Origin: Paulinella micropora
Lineage: Eukaryota; Cercozoa; Imbricatea; Euglyphida
Reading direction: 5' to 3'
Length of the DNA stretch: 64,000 nt
NCBI GenBank assembly: GCA_009731375.1
Contig: BJOX01000168.1
Coordinates: forward strand, 627,240 to 691,239
Of the stretch, positions 28,526 through 40,406 are shown piece by piece. The notes beneath the pieces were generated by a model. That model was not told the origin of the DNA, made no database searches, and saw only the letters and a program-made list of their open reading frames with translations. Position 1 is the first letter of the stretch. Each line of letters starts with the position of its first letter. Position numbers and translations under genes: made by a program.

Positions 28526-31500
28526 ATGCCTACTGTTGATGAACAGGATACGAACGGTTCCGTTCCTCCCAGACGTGAAGGTGAAGGCACACAGCCTCAC
28601 AAGCCTCAAGGTAAGCACTTGCTAGTTCATCCTTCGAGAGCTAATATGATAAATGATGCGAATAGGAAGGCGAAGAAGGCGATGGAGGAGAGGAAGCCGA
28701 AACCAAAGGCTAGGTCTTCTCCTACGAAGAAGCAGCGGACCGTACCCCCGCCAAAGGACTCAATAGTCTCTGCTATAGACACGAGTACACTCGGTGTACC
28801 AGACTCTGTCCAAAAGACACTCGAGATACCGGAAGCCCCGGAGACTCAAGAAGTTAAGTTGGCGGAAAAGGGGGGAGAACGAGAAGAGGACAAGGAACTT
28901 GAGCTTAGACTCAAAACCCTAGAACGAAAAATTCATGTGCTAGCGGCTAGTTTACATAGACCAGACGCGCTATGCTACACTGACCTCTTTTGTGAAACTT
29001 TACAAACCACATTAAAAGTTGGTAATGATACGATGGCGAATATTAATATTGTCGGCCAGAAGTTTTTGAATAGTCACCGGACATGGGTGGACAAAAACAT
29101 TAGAAAAACAAAGGGGACCCTAAAAGGGGTAGGCAGCCGTACGGAAATTACGGGCATCGTCACATTAATTTTCAAATTGAAATCCGGTCGAGTATATCGT
29201 GCGGACCTCTATGTTGTCCCCGATTACCACGGTTCAATCCTGCTGTCGTATGACCAATTGGCTACGATGGGGGCTGTGATCGATTGCGCCGCACGGCGGG
29301 TGATTTATGGAGTGAAGAATGGAGAGGAGGAGGATATTAATCCGATGACTGCTACTGACTCATACGAGGCTTTTGAGCTGAGTCTAGCAACGGAGAGGAA
29401 AAAGTTGGCCTTCGTACATGAGGCAACTGAAGCCTATGTACACCCCTATGTCACAGTGCCGGAGGAACTGACCTGGACCGACAATTGGGAGACGGAGATG
29501 CAGGCGTATACGGTTACGATTCCCGCATGGGACAGAAAGTCTATTGATGACTTAGTCGTAGCGCGTAATGAGGAGATAATATGTGTTGCGAAACAGTGCC
29601 CGTCGTTGGCCAGATTCGCAGAAGGTGGCGGGGCAGATGTCCATATTACTAATGGCTACTGTTACCATGCGAAGGTGTCAGATGAGAAGAGAGAGGCGTT
29701 TGTGCCAAGGAGGAAGGGGCGTATCCCCGATACTCCAGCGGATGACATTAAAACTTTTATCACGAACTTTTGGGGCGATGTGCCTACCTGGCCGCGCTCA
29801 TTAACTGAAGTGAAAAAGTGTCTACGGACTCTATTTGAGAGTAACAAGCCGTATACTGTCATTCTGCCATACAATGAGAAGGCGATCTGGGCACAGGAGA
29901 TAAGGGACCGGCTTATTGATCATCCTATACCTGTTCCTTCTCGCAAGCAACAGTTAGTGGTGGCTTGTCGACTCGGGTCTCGGGAGCAGAGCAGTGCATA
30001 CAAGCAAAAGCTCAGAGCCCAGGACAAGTTGAAATTGATACCTCAAGCTTTCACATGCTTTGATGGTTTCTACACCCGTAAGGCTCCGATACAATACGCG
30101 AACCTTATTGATATGCTTGTCGGGCTGGGTCATGATGATGAGCCGGACACAGTCACGTATGAAAGAACGGGACTAGACGATTTGTCCGAGGAAGATTTGA
30201 GTTTGGAGGAGGACTTAGCGCCCCTCAAGGAGCATAAGAAGATGTCGGAGGAAGATTTCCAAGCGGCGGCGCGGAAAATTTTAGAAGAAGGAGTGGGTTC
30301 GGAGAGAGAGAAGGCGTTTCTCAAAGCTAAGATGGAGGCGTACAGAGAAATTTTCGACCCTCCTCGGGCAGGTGGTGTAAAGTCGGATGACTTCACTGCT
30401 GTCATTTACAAGATACCGGGTGCGGAGCCATCTCCGGCACCACGGAGGGCAAATTTGAGCATACATGAGGCAAAAATAGCGGAGGAGAATGTGAGACAGT
30501 TGCTCGATGAGGACTTTATTGAGAGATCTACATCTCCAATTGTCTCTCAACCGAAAATCGTCCCTAAGCCAGGAGGAGAATGGCGCTTGACGATCAATTA
30601 TGCCCGTGTGAATAAGGTGCTAGAGGAAGAGAGAAATCCTCTGCCGACCTTAGAAGAAGGCAGAAGGGTGCTGCGGAATGCTAAATTCTATTCGGTCATT
30701 GACCTTAAGAACGGCTTCTGGCAGATACCACTGGACGAGAAATCCAGATGGCTGACTGCATTCGTTGTGGGTATGGAAATATACCAGTGGAAGGTGCTTC
30801 CAATGGGACTCAAACAGGCCCCGGGGCTCTTTCAGAAGGCGATGCAGAAGATGTTGAGCGGTCAATATGACGACCAGTCGGAGGATGGTTTTATGAGAAG
30901 GAGAGGACAGAAGGCGGGAGAATATGCATTTTGTTACATCGATGACATCATCGTATACTCTAACACAATGGAAGAGCATATCGATCACTTGTCAGATGTC
31001 TTCAGGCGCATCGGAGCTTTTGGCCTGAAATGCAACCTAAAGAAATGTCAGCTTGCCAGGACAAGTGTGACGTATTTGGGTTACGAGATTTCTCATAATA
31101 GGGTCTCGATATCGCGCGAAAAGAGGGAGGAGATCATGAGTAGACAGTTGCCAAAGAATCGCACGGAGTTACACTCTTTTCTTGCGATGGCACAGTACTA
31201 CAGCCAGTTCATACCCGATTGGGGTGCAACTCGGGCTAAGCTGGAGAAGATGATTGATTTTGGAGACTTTGAGAAGTGGGATGAGGAGGCTTTGCAGGCG
31301 TTTAATACGCTCAAAGATATCATTTATAAAGATCCCAAGGACGGCGGATTAGTACTTATGATGCCCGACTTTACGAAACCGTTCGTAGTCGACACGGATG
31401 CATCTAAGTTTGCGATTGGCGCGGTGCTGCAACAAGAAGATGAGGAGAAAAAGTTGCGCCCGATCATGTTTATTAGTAGAAAGCTGTGTGCGGCGGAGCG

Positions 31501-34273
31501 AAATTACTGCACGCGACAGAGGGAGGCGTTGGCAGTAGTATGGGCTCTCAAGAGGCTCAGAGAATACTTGTGGGGAGGACCTCTATTCACGGTTAGGACC
31601 GATCATCACAACCTTCTTTGGTTGATGAATCATGAACAAACCGGCCGTTTGGCGCGGTGGCAAGCTTTCTTGTCATGTTTCAATTTCACGATGGTCTACT
31701 TACCGGGAAAGCGAAACGTAGTCGCTGATAGCCTTTCCAGGCTAGAGTTTCAGTCGGAGGTGTCGGCTCTCGTATCATCAGTGGAGATGATGGACCTGTC
31801 CACGGACAAGGTATACGAGGTGAGCCACATAGAGGCGATGCAGATGGCAAGAGGCGTTCGTTATGACCGCACGGGTCTACGATATAGTCCTCAAGGCCCG
31901 GAGCATGGCATATGCTGTGAGGCGCATGTTCTCGAAGACGCTGAGTGGTCTTATGAGGCATACGAGAACGCGAAGGCGAATATAAAAGAAGAGGAGGAGA
32001 CGACTGAGGTCTGTACTGAACCTCCACAGGAAAATCGAAGCGAGCTTGATGAAGACCCGGAAAGGGTAGGAGTAAGGTTGGAGGACGGTACTATTCATAT
32101 CGCCTCGCCTACCGCGTGGAGGCAGCAACAGGCGACGGATCCGGAGTTCAAGGAGCTCATAACGTTATACAAGAACCCTAATGAGCTTAAAAAGACTCCA
32201 CAGATCAAAGATCAGATGAAGGAGATGGCGTGGAGAGATGGGCTATTGTGGTACAAGGGCCAGCATGGCAAATTTGCATCACAGCCTGACAAATGGACTC
32301 TCTGGGTACCAGAGAAGTTGAGGCGCTTTATATATGTCGCAGCCCATAACTGCCCCTTACTGGCACATCCGGGTCGACAAAGAACTCATTGGTTCATAGC
32401 GAGGCGATTTTGGTGGAAAGGGATGAAGGAGGAGATAGACAGGGAAGTGGACGCATGCATCCCATGCAAAACCACAAAGACACCGCTGAAGGCGAACTTT
32501 GGCCTGATCGGTACATTCCCGTTACACGCCGGGATGTTTGAATTTTTACACATCGATCATGTGGGACCTTTCCCCGAATCGGCAGAAGGGTACAGATACC
32601 TTCTTACCGCAATAGATCGAGCCACCAATTATGTCTGGGTTGTTCCTGTTAAGGACGCTACAGGCAAGACAACTGCGGAGGCTCTGATCGATAGGATCGT
32701 CTCGCAGATCGGAGTGCCTAGAAAGATATGTTCTGATCGAGGTTCTGACTTTAATAATGAAGTCATCGACAGACTATCTAAGTACTACGGGATGAAATGG
32801 CAATATGTTACTGCCTATAACCCGAGAGCGAATGGCAAGATCGAGCGGGTACATAGACCTCTCAAAGCCTCGCTTAAGATGTACTGTATGAAGAAGGAGA
32901 ATCAGAGAGCCTGGGTGGAGGCAGCACCTTCATTTGCCTTTGCAATGAACTGTCTACCCTCATCGGCATTAGGAGGAGCCAGGAGCTCAGTCTCGCCATA
33001 TCAATTGGTTTACGGCCGAGAGCCTAATATCCCAACCTCACTTCTGCATCCAAAAGACACTTGGGCAGATGAGGATGAGTTGTTCGGGATGAGACTAAGA
33101 GCGAAGATGGAGGCGGAACAAATAGTTGCGGCGCACAGGGAGGCGGAGCGCAGAAAGACTGACGCACAAGGAGTGCGACAAGCGCACTTAGATCAAGTCC
33201 GTTTCCAGGTTGGGGATATTGTACTCTTGTACCATCCTCAAGTCCCTAAGGGGGTTAGCTCTAAGCTGTTTACCCACTGGAAAGGACCATACCAGATCAT
33301 GGAACAGATGGGACCTCTGAATTATAAGATCAGGGGTAGAGGGAAGGTGCAGATTGTGAATGTTCGAAGGCTGATCAAATATGACCCCTTCTTACTTGAG
33401 GATGAATCCGTTGAGGAGGCGTTGAAACGGATGAAGGAGGACTTCAAAGAGGTACCGCCTATACAGAAGGAGGATACCTTAGAGGAGGAGAATGCCTATC
33501 GGGCACCGGTCACGGAGAAGGAGGAGACCGAGAAGGAGAGTAAGGAAGACTCAAACCGCAAAAGCGCGGCGGGGACTCAGTCTAAAGCCCCCATAGTCCG
33601 CGGCGGTACGAAGGAGAAGTTCACGGAGGCGCAGAGGAGGAGAGCGCAAAACGATCTCATCTTCGACCAACCGAGGAAGGTGGCAAGGTCGACGCGAGCG
33701 ACGGATGTCCATGGAGGAGGAGGGGAGAAGGACACTAACCCGAACGCGGGTAATGTGGACATTCGACATGTGCGATGGAAGGAAGGAGAGGCGATTGCGG
33801 CCATCAAGTGGGTCCGAGACGCTTTTTATCTGTTGAGACCGGCAGAATCTCATGTTGCCGATGACACTCTCTCAGATCTTTATCTCATGCGAGCTGTGGC
33901 GGTCCCGCAGACTACACGGGCAGCACGGACATCGAAGAGATCCTTAGCAGCAAAAACGATACAACCGGTACTCCATTTTTGGAGAAGCATGGACCCTGTT
34001 GAGGATCCAAAAGCTAGACAATATTTACCGGTGTACAAAGACGCGAAAAATCTCGAGACATGGGATGATACTATTACCCTTCGAGACAAAGACCACACTG
34101 CGTGGACTATTCAGTCACTGCCTAGAGGAGTGCTTGACATTCCTTTTGACTTATCTTTGGGCGCCATCCCTAACAAAATATGGGACATTCTGGAGGAGTC
34201 GAAGTTTGACTTGACTTTTGTTGGCGGCCCGCCACCTGGCAAAGGGGTTCGCGCAAGGCGACGAAGGCAGTAA
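28526..34273 (+). CDS. pol: Pol polyprotein: protease-like, reverse transcriptase, RNase H, integrase, C-terminal extension
   Basis: 1915 codons from the ATG, or a gag-pol fusion if UGA is read through. Residues ~160-265 are an aspartic-protease-like fold (DTMA at 168-171; LLSYDQLATMGAVID) in which the usual DTG/DSG glycine is Met. RT ~675-880 has LTINYARVNK, IDLKNGFWQIPL, LPMGLKQAPGLFQ and YIDD (804-807). RNase H ~945-1075 has VVDTDASKFAIGAVL and RTDHHNLLWL. Integrase: zinc module H-x6-H...C-x2-C (~1272-1315), a DDE core with HID (~1344), SDRGSD (~1404) and GKIERVHR (~1438), and the GPY/F module (KGPYQI, ~1586). A further ~310 residues follow, with a conserved block at ~1745-1875 that is also present in the relic. 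It should cut Gag-Pol, copy RNA to DNA and integrate it. Confidence 0.95.
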   Translation: MPTVDEQDTNGSVPPRREGEGTQPHKPQGKHLLVHPSRANMINDANRKAKKAMEERKPKPKARSSPTKKQRTVPPPKDSIVSAIDTSTLGVPDSVQKTLEIPEAPETQEVKLAEKGGEREEDKELELRLKTLERKIHVLAASLHRPDALCYTDLFCETLQTTLKVGNDTMANINIVGQKFLNSHRTWVDKNIRKTKGTLKGVGSRTEITGIVTLIFKLKSGRVYRADLYVVPDYHGSILLSYDQLATMGAVIDCAARRVIYGVKNGEEEDINPMTATDSYEAFELSLATERKKLAFVHEATEAYVHPYVTVPEELTWTDNWETEMQAYTVTIPAWDRKSIDDLVVARNEEIICVAKQCPSLARFAEGGGADVHITNGYCYHAKVSDEKREAFVPRRKGRIPDTPADDIKTFITNFWGDVPTWPRSLTEVKKCLRTLFESNKPYTVILPYNEKAIWAQEIRDRLIDHPIPVPSRKQQLVVACRLGSREQSSAYKQKLRAQDKLKLIPQAFTCFDGFYTRKAPIQYANLIDMLVGLGHDDEPDTVTYERTGLDDLSEEDLSLEEDLAPLKEHKKMSEEDFQAAARKILEEGVGSEREKAFLKAKMEAYREIFDPPRAGGVKSDDFTAVIYKIPGAEPSPAPRRANLSIHEAKIAEENVRQLLDEDFIERSTSPIVSQPKIVPKPGGEWRLTINYARVNKVLEEERNPLPTLEEGRRVLRNAKFYSVIDLKNGFWQIPLDEKSRWLTAFVVGMEIYQWKVLPMGLKQAPGLFQKAMQKMLSGQYDDQSEDGFMRRRGQKAGEYAFCYIDDIIVYSNTMEEHIDHLSDVFRRIGAFGLKCNLKKCQLARTSVTYLGYEISHNRVSISREKREEIMSRQLPKNRTELHSFLAMAQYYSQFIPDWGATRAKLEKMIDFGDFEKWDEEALQAFNTLKDIIYKDPKDGGLVLMMPDFTKPFVVDTDASKFAIGAVLQQEDEEKKLRPIMFISRKLCAAERNYCTRQREALAVVWALKRLREYLWGGPLFTVRTDHHNLLWLMNHEQTGRLARWQAFLSCFNFTMVYLPGKRNVVADSLSRLEFQSEVSALVSSVEMMDLSTDKVYEVSHIEAMQMARGVRYDRTGLRYSPQGPEHGICCEAHVLEDAEWSYEAYENAKANIKEEEETTEVCTEPPQENRSELDEDPERVGVRLEDGTIHIASPTAWRQQQATDPEFKELITLYKNPNELKKTPQIKDQMKEMAWRDGLLWYKGQHGKFASQPDKWTLWVPEKLRRFIYVAAHNCPLLAHPGRQRTHWFIARRFWWKGMKEEIDREVDACIPCKTTKTPLKANFGLIGTFPLHAGMFEFLHIDHVGPFPESAEGYRYLLTAIDRATNYVWVVPVKDATGKTTAEALIDRIVSQIGVPRKICSDRGSDFNNEVIDRLSKYYGMKWQYVTAYNPRANGKIERVHRPLKASLKMYCMKKENQRAWVEAAPSFAFAMNCLPSSALGGARSSVSPYQLVYGREPNIPTSLLHPKDTWADEDELFGMRLRAKMEAEQIVAAHREAERRKTDAQGVRQAHLDQVRFQVGDIVLLYHPQVPKGVSSKLFTHWKGPYQIMEQMGPLNYKIRGRGKVQIVNVRRLIKYDPFLLEDESVEEALKRMKEDFKEVPPIQKEDTLEEENAYRAPVTEKEETEKESKEDSNRKSAAGTQSKAPIVRGGTKEKFTEAQRRRAQNDLIFDQPRKVARSTRATDVHGGGGEKDTNPNAGNVDIRHVRWKEGEAIAAIKWVRDAFYLLRPAESHVADDTLSDLYLMRAVAVPQTTRAARTSKRSLAAKTIQPVLHFWRSMDPVEDPKARQYLPVYKDAKNLETWDDTITLRDKDHTAWTIQSLPRGVLDIPFDLSLGAIPNKIWDILEESKFDLTFVGGPPPGKGVRARRRRQ

Positions 34274-35054
34274 GTGACATTTTTTTCTTTTATCACGCGT
34301 CGGACATTGAAAGCTGCATGTGGATTAATCTCATAGTGCCCATGTCAGATCATGTCTTATTAAAATGTTTTTATACCATTGTTGTTACTTGGCATTTTTA
34401 TCGCAACATATGAGTGCGAGGGTCAATCGGCAAATGGATACGACACCGTATAAGGGGATCGCTTGTGAGTTTAGCGATGGTGTTCCTGGTACGACCCTGC
34501 TTCAAGTATCCAGGGTGATGTTCTCAAAAAATGTTCTCATAGTAGACATATTAAATTTTTTTCTTTGGATATACTTAATATCGTCATACCAGCACGGTCC
34601 GTCTCTATTTGTGTCGGCATATCGCATGGTCGGGCTCACTCACCCCGGCTTTGGATATATTAATAGTTATTAGGTCTGGCCCCCTAGTATTATATTAAGG
34701 TAACAGATTGAATACAAGGGTATGTTATTAAAAGACAATGTATTTACTGATCGGAAGTGTTTTTGGAGAAGGAGAAAAATTATAACGCTGCTTTTATTGC
34801 AATAGTAATACTATTTGTTCTTGACATACTGCCTCAGAATTAAGTTACGGGGGGGACAACAAGTGTGGAAGGAGGAGTTTTTATTTACAAAAACGAGGCT
34901 GGAGATTTATAGTTGACTCGTGTCTGGCGTATGCGTTTTATATATCCACTGTACCGTCTATCCGTGGGTTAATGCACTTAGTTGCGACACCCCGTAGCGT
35001 TTGTGCAGAAAAGAAATCAGCAATTATATGACGAAAATATTGCATATTTCCGTC
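34274..35054 (+). other. 3' untranslated region of the gypsy element
   Basis: About 780 bp between pol and the PPT, with a second G-run near 34848. One small frame is noted separately; otherwise no feature. Confidence 0.6.
34365..34673 (+). CDS. Hypothetical 102-codon frame in the 3' region
   Basis: Open from ATG 34365, with a hydrophobic segment near residues 55-75 (VLIVDILNFFLWIYLISSY). A third gene (env-like or accessory) can occupy this place in LTR elements. However, the frame is short, has no recognised motif and no second copy to compare, so chance is likely. Confidence 0.2.
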   Translation: MFLYHCCYLAFLSQHMSARVNRQMDTTPYKGIACEFSDGVPGTTLLQVSRVMFSKNVLIVDILNFFLWIYLISSYQHGPSLFVSAYRMVGLTHPGFGYINSY

Positions 35055-35071
35055 AAAAAAACGGGAAGGGG
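35055..35071 (+). other. Polypurine tract
   Basis: AAAAAAACGGGAAGGGG, three bases before the 3' LTR; the usual primer for plus-strand DNA synthesis. Confidence 0.8.
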
Positions 35072-35074
35072 TAC

Positions 35075-35321
35075 TGTAGGCATCACCCCCCGGATGGCCG
35101 GTAAAAAGTACTCTTTTTCTGGTGTCAGGTGCATCTAGTTTTTTCCCATTATTTTCAATATCGTTTGGCAGGATTTGACCTAATGCCATTTTAACCTTGG
35201 TCTGTTGCAGTTTTCTTTTCGGCTTCACTGAGCTAATATAACGAGACATCATTCTCTTTTGGGGATTTGTGTCTGGTTGTATTACCGACTTTTTATTGAG
35301 CTATCTTCGGGGATTGTAACA
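35075..35321 (+). repeat. 3' LTR (247 bp)
   Basis: Same length as the 5' LTR, with 3 substitutions. Confidence 0.95.
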
Positions 35322-35325
35322 CAAA
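35322..35325 (+). repeat. Right target-site duplication CAAA
   Basis: Matches 24923-24926. Confidence 0.88.
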
Positions 35326-35515
35326 GTCTACTGGCTTATAAGTTACCATAGACAACTCCTGCTCTAAGGGTTCCTTACTGAACATGCGGGCTTGTTCCGC
35401 CAGCCTCGCCTGCCTCACCGCCTGTGACTGTTCCGAATCTTCATTAAACTGCATTCTCATTGAGTGTACAAGTTAATAAAGTCCTTCACGCGGCCCCGCA
35501 AACAACAGTTTTTCT
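35322..35515 (-). pseudogene. Decayed gypsy pol, integrase C-terminal piece (upstream of the nested insertion)
   Basis: The minus strand reads MRMQFNEDSEQSQAVRQARL...YKPVDF, aligned with MRLRAKMEAEQ...VRQAHLDQVRFQVGDI of the intact pol. It continues in frame across CAAA into 24926-24838. Homology fades upstream of about 35515. Confidence 0.82.
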
Positions 35516-36064
35516 AATATTAAATCAGTAGTAATCATTCAGTGATTCAGTAAAAAAACTTTCGGGATTCAACTGGAGGTGCCACCGACTAGTGAAAGTT
35601 GAAAAGGCCGCAAGTGGTATCACATCATATCAGTATGTAGCAGCAAAAATTCAAGTTAAGGTTGCCATTGAATGTGCCGGACTCCAATAAGGATAGGTCC
35701 CTGGCCCGGGTGAATGAAAGTGAAGAAGCCTCAGAAACGGCGAGCGAAAGAAGAAACGAATGAGTAAAGGAAAAAGGAAATCTAAAGCGTCCGGCCTAAT
35801 GCCACGGTAAGAGAGAAAGAAGCTTGGACACAAAGCCACATGTCACATCAATAGTTATATTGTCACCCAAAATATATTATAACAAAATCAAATCGGGGGG
35901 AAATACTATGGTACAGCTAGTCACTGCTTTTTTTTNNNNNNNNNNTTATTTTTTTATGCTGTTGTCCTAATCGTATTCATGGCGTTCGGATACTTGAGAG
36001 ATTGGTGGGTGGTTGAGTTGACTATCGTTGACCATATCGCCTTGTTGCTTGTCCGGTGTGGACT
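35516..36064. other. Non-coding sequence with a 10-N gap (35936-35945)
   Basis: No gene seen; a poly-T abuts the small gap. Confidence 0.5.
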
Positions 36065-36273
36065 CCACCAGTTTGCCTATGTATGTAAGATAGATAGGGA
36101 GATAGGTAGGTAGGTAGGTAGGTAGGTAGGCAGGTAGGTAGGTAGATAGACAGGGAGATAGGTAGGTAGATAGGTAGGTAGGTAGGTAGGTAGGTAGGTA
36201 TGTAGGTAAGTAGATAGAGAGATAGACAGATAGATTAAATTAGTCATCGGCAGCGGCTTTTTCTTCTCAACCC

Positions 36274-36366
<93 letters not shown>

Positions 36367-36370
36367 ATCT
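36065..36370. repeat. (GTAG)n then (TATC)n arrays
   Basis: Tetranucleotide arrays with a short unique connector at 36235-36270. Confidence 0.93.
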
Positions 36371-37670
<1,300 letters not shown>

Positions 37671-38077
37671 CCTGTATGCATATACATAGATATAGAGATA
37701 GAAAAAGATATAGATATAGATATATAGATATAGATATAAGATATAGATATAATATATAGATATAGATATAGATATAGATATAGATGTAGATGTAGATGTA
37801 GATGTAGACGTAGATATAAAATATAGATATAGATATAGATATAGATATAGATATAGATATAGATACAGATACAGATACAGATATAGATATAGATATAGAT
37901 ATAGATATAGATTATAGATATAAATTATAGATATAGATATAGATATAGATATAGATATAGATATAGATATAATATAGATATTAACCTCAGCATTATGTAT
38001 ATGCATAAACATACATACATACAAACATACATACATACATACATACATACATACATACATAAGACGAGCATCCATCC

Positions 38078-38174
<97 letters not shown>

Positions 38175-38221
38175 CCTACCTACCTACCTACCTACCTATC
38201 CATCCATCCATCCATCCATCC

Positions 38222-38276
<55 letters not shown>

Positions 38277-38722
38277 CATCCATCCATCCATCCATCCATC
38301 CATCTATCCAAATAACCCGTACGCAGCCAACCTGTATGCACATACATACATACATACATACATACATACATACATACATAGATACATACATAGATACATA
38401 CATACATACATACATACATACATACATACATACATACATACATACATACACACAAGACGAGCCAAATAACCCGTACGCAGCCAACCTGTATGCATATACA
38501 TACATACATACATACATACATACACATACATAGATATATACATACATACAAGACGAGCCAAATAACCCGTACGCAGCCAACCTGCATACATACATACATA
38601 CATACATACATACATAGATACATACATAGATACATACATAGATACATACATAGATACATACATACATAGATACATACATACATAGATTCATACATACATA
38701 GATAAATACATACATACATACA

Positions 38723-38758
<36 letters not shown>

Positions 38759-38790
38759 TATACATATATACATACATACATACATACATA
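37671..38790. repeat. (ATAGAT)n, (TATC)n and (CATA)n arrays with the 'aaataacccgtacgcagcca' spacer
   Basis: The spacer recurs near 37650, 38309, 38463 and 38556, always running into (CATA)n. Confidence 0.92.
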
Positions 38791-38965
38791 CATGCATACT
38801 ATGCATGACATGACATGACATGACAAGACATTACATTACATTACATGGCATTACATTACATTTCATGGCATGGCATGGCATGACATGGCATGAGATGACA
38901 TGGCATGGCATGACATACATGACATGACCTGACATGACATGACATGGCATGACATGACATACCGT
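38791..38965. repeat. (ACATG)n pentanucleotide array
   Basis: Degenerate 'catgacatggcatgacatga' repeats. Confidence 0.88.
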
Positions 38966-39711
38966 TGTCCATAAAGACCTCCATTGTTTTCTCTGGGTTC
39001 TTGAAATATTCCTGGTGTACATGTACATACATATAGATAGATTAGATAGATAGATTAGATAGACAGATTAGATAGATAGATTAGATAGATAGATTAAATA
39101 GATAGATTAGATAGACAGATTAGATAGATAGATTAGATAGATAGGTGGACCAGATAGATAGATTAGTTAGATAGTCTTACTATTCATAGATAAATAGATA
39201 TTCATGAACATATAGATGTACCACAGTTTTCTCTGGGTGTGCATGTACATACATAATTGTGGTATATCTATATGTTCATGAATATCTATCTAATCTATCT
39301 ATCTAATCTACCTATCTAATCTATCTATCTAATCTACCTATCTAATCTATCTATCTATCTAATCTATCTATCTAATTTTCTCTGGCTTCTTGACATGTGT
39401 ACATGTACATACATAATTGCGGTGTATTATATGTTTATGAATATCTATTTATCTATGAATAGTAAGACTATCTATCTAATCTATCTATCTAATCTACCTA
39501 TCCAATCTACCTATCTATCTAATCTATCTATCTAATCTATCTATCTAACCATGCATCTAATCTATCTATAATTTATCTATCTAATCTATATATCTAAACT
39601 ATCAATCTAATCTATCTATCTAATCTTTCTATCTAATCTATCTATAATCTTTCTATCTAATCTATCTATCTAATCTATTTATCTAATCTATTTATCTAAT
39701 CTATCTATCTA

Positions 39712-39780
<69 letters not shown>

Positions 39781-39960
39781 ATCTATCTGATCTATCTAAT
39801 CTATCTATCTAATCTATCTATCTAATCTATCTAATCTATCTACCTATTCTATCTAGCTAATCTATCTATCTAATCTATCTAATCTATCTATCTAATCTAT
39901 CTATCTAGATAGATAGATTAGATAGATAGATTAGATAGATAGATTAGATAGATAGATTAG
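38966..39960. repeat. (GATTAGATA)/(TATCTAATC) arrays with inverted spacers
   Basis: Contains 'tctctgggtgtgcatgtaca'-type spacers and an inverted pair around 39185-39290 built on 'tattcatgaacatatagat'. Confidence 0.85.
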
Positions 39961-39964
39961 ATTA

Positions 39965-40102
39965 GATGAGATATCGACTAATGTCAGAAAAAAGGAGCTT
40001 CTGATTTCGTCAACCAAGGAAGTCTGTGGGTAAAGTATTAACCCGATGCCCAGCTAAGCCGTGATGTTTGCACGGAAGGGACTGATACAGGCGATACCAA
40101 AG
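39965..40102 (-). mobile_element. (TATC)n-associated repeat, copy B (cut by a gap)
   Basis: Minus strand ends ...GTCGATATCTCATC then CTAATC/TATC repeats. The 5' side lies in the N gap 40103-40406. Confidence 0.8.
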
Positions 40103-40406
40103 NNNNNNNNNNNNNNNNNNNNNNNNNNNNNNNNNNNNNNNNNNNNNNNNNNNNNNNNNNNNNNNNNNNNNNNNNNNNNNNNNNNNNNNNNNNNNNNNNN
40201 NNNNNNNNNNNNNNNNNNNNNNNNNNNNNNNNNNNNNNNNNNNNNNNNNNNNNNNNNNNNNNNNNNNNNNNNNNNNNNNNNNNNNNNNNNNNNNNNNNNN
40301 NNNNNNNNNNNNNNNNNNNNNNNNNNNNNNNNNNNNNNNNNNNNNNNNNNNNNNNNNNNNNNNNNNNNNNNNNNNNNNNNNNNNNNNNNNNNNNNNNNNN
40401 NNNNNN
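40103..40406. other. Assembly gap (N)
   Basis: 304 undetermined bases. Confidence 0.99.

Larger units (their letters stand above)
24927..35321 (+). mobile_element. Complete Ty3/gypsy-like LTR retrotransposon, 10.4 kb, nested in an older pol relic
   Basis: Two 247-bp LTRs (TGTAGG...GTAACA) differ at 3 positions (1.2%), so the insertion is young. CAAA lies immediately outside both LTRs (24923-24926 and 35322-35325). Inside are a PBS, leader, gag, pol and a polypurine tract, in that order. Integrase follows RNase H, which gives the Ty3/gypsy order. All main motifs except the protease Gly are canonical, and gag and pol are each uninterrupted. Confidence 0.96.

Noticed and set aside
34938-35252. 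A minus-strand protein starting MMSRYISS (also at 24880-25104)
   Set aside because: It lies inside the LTRs, repeats because the LTR repeats, and is antisense to the element.
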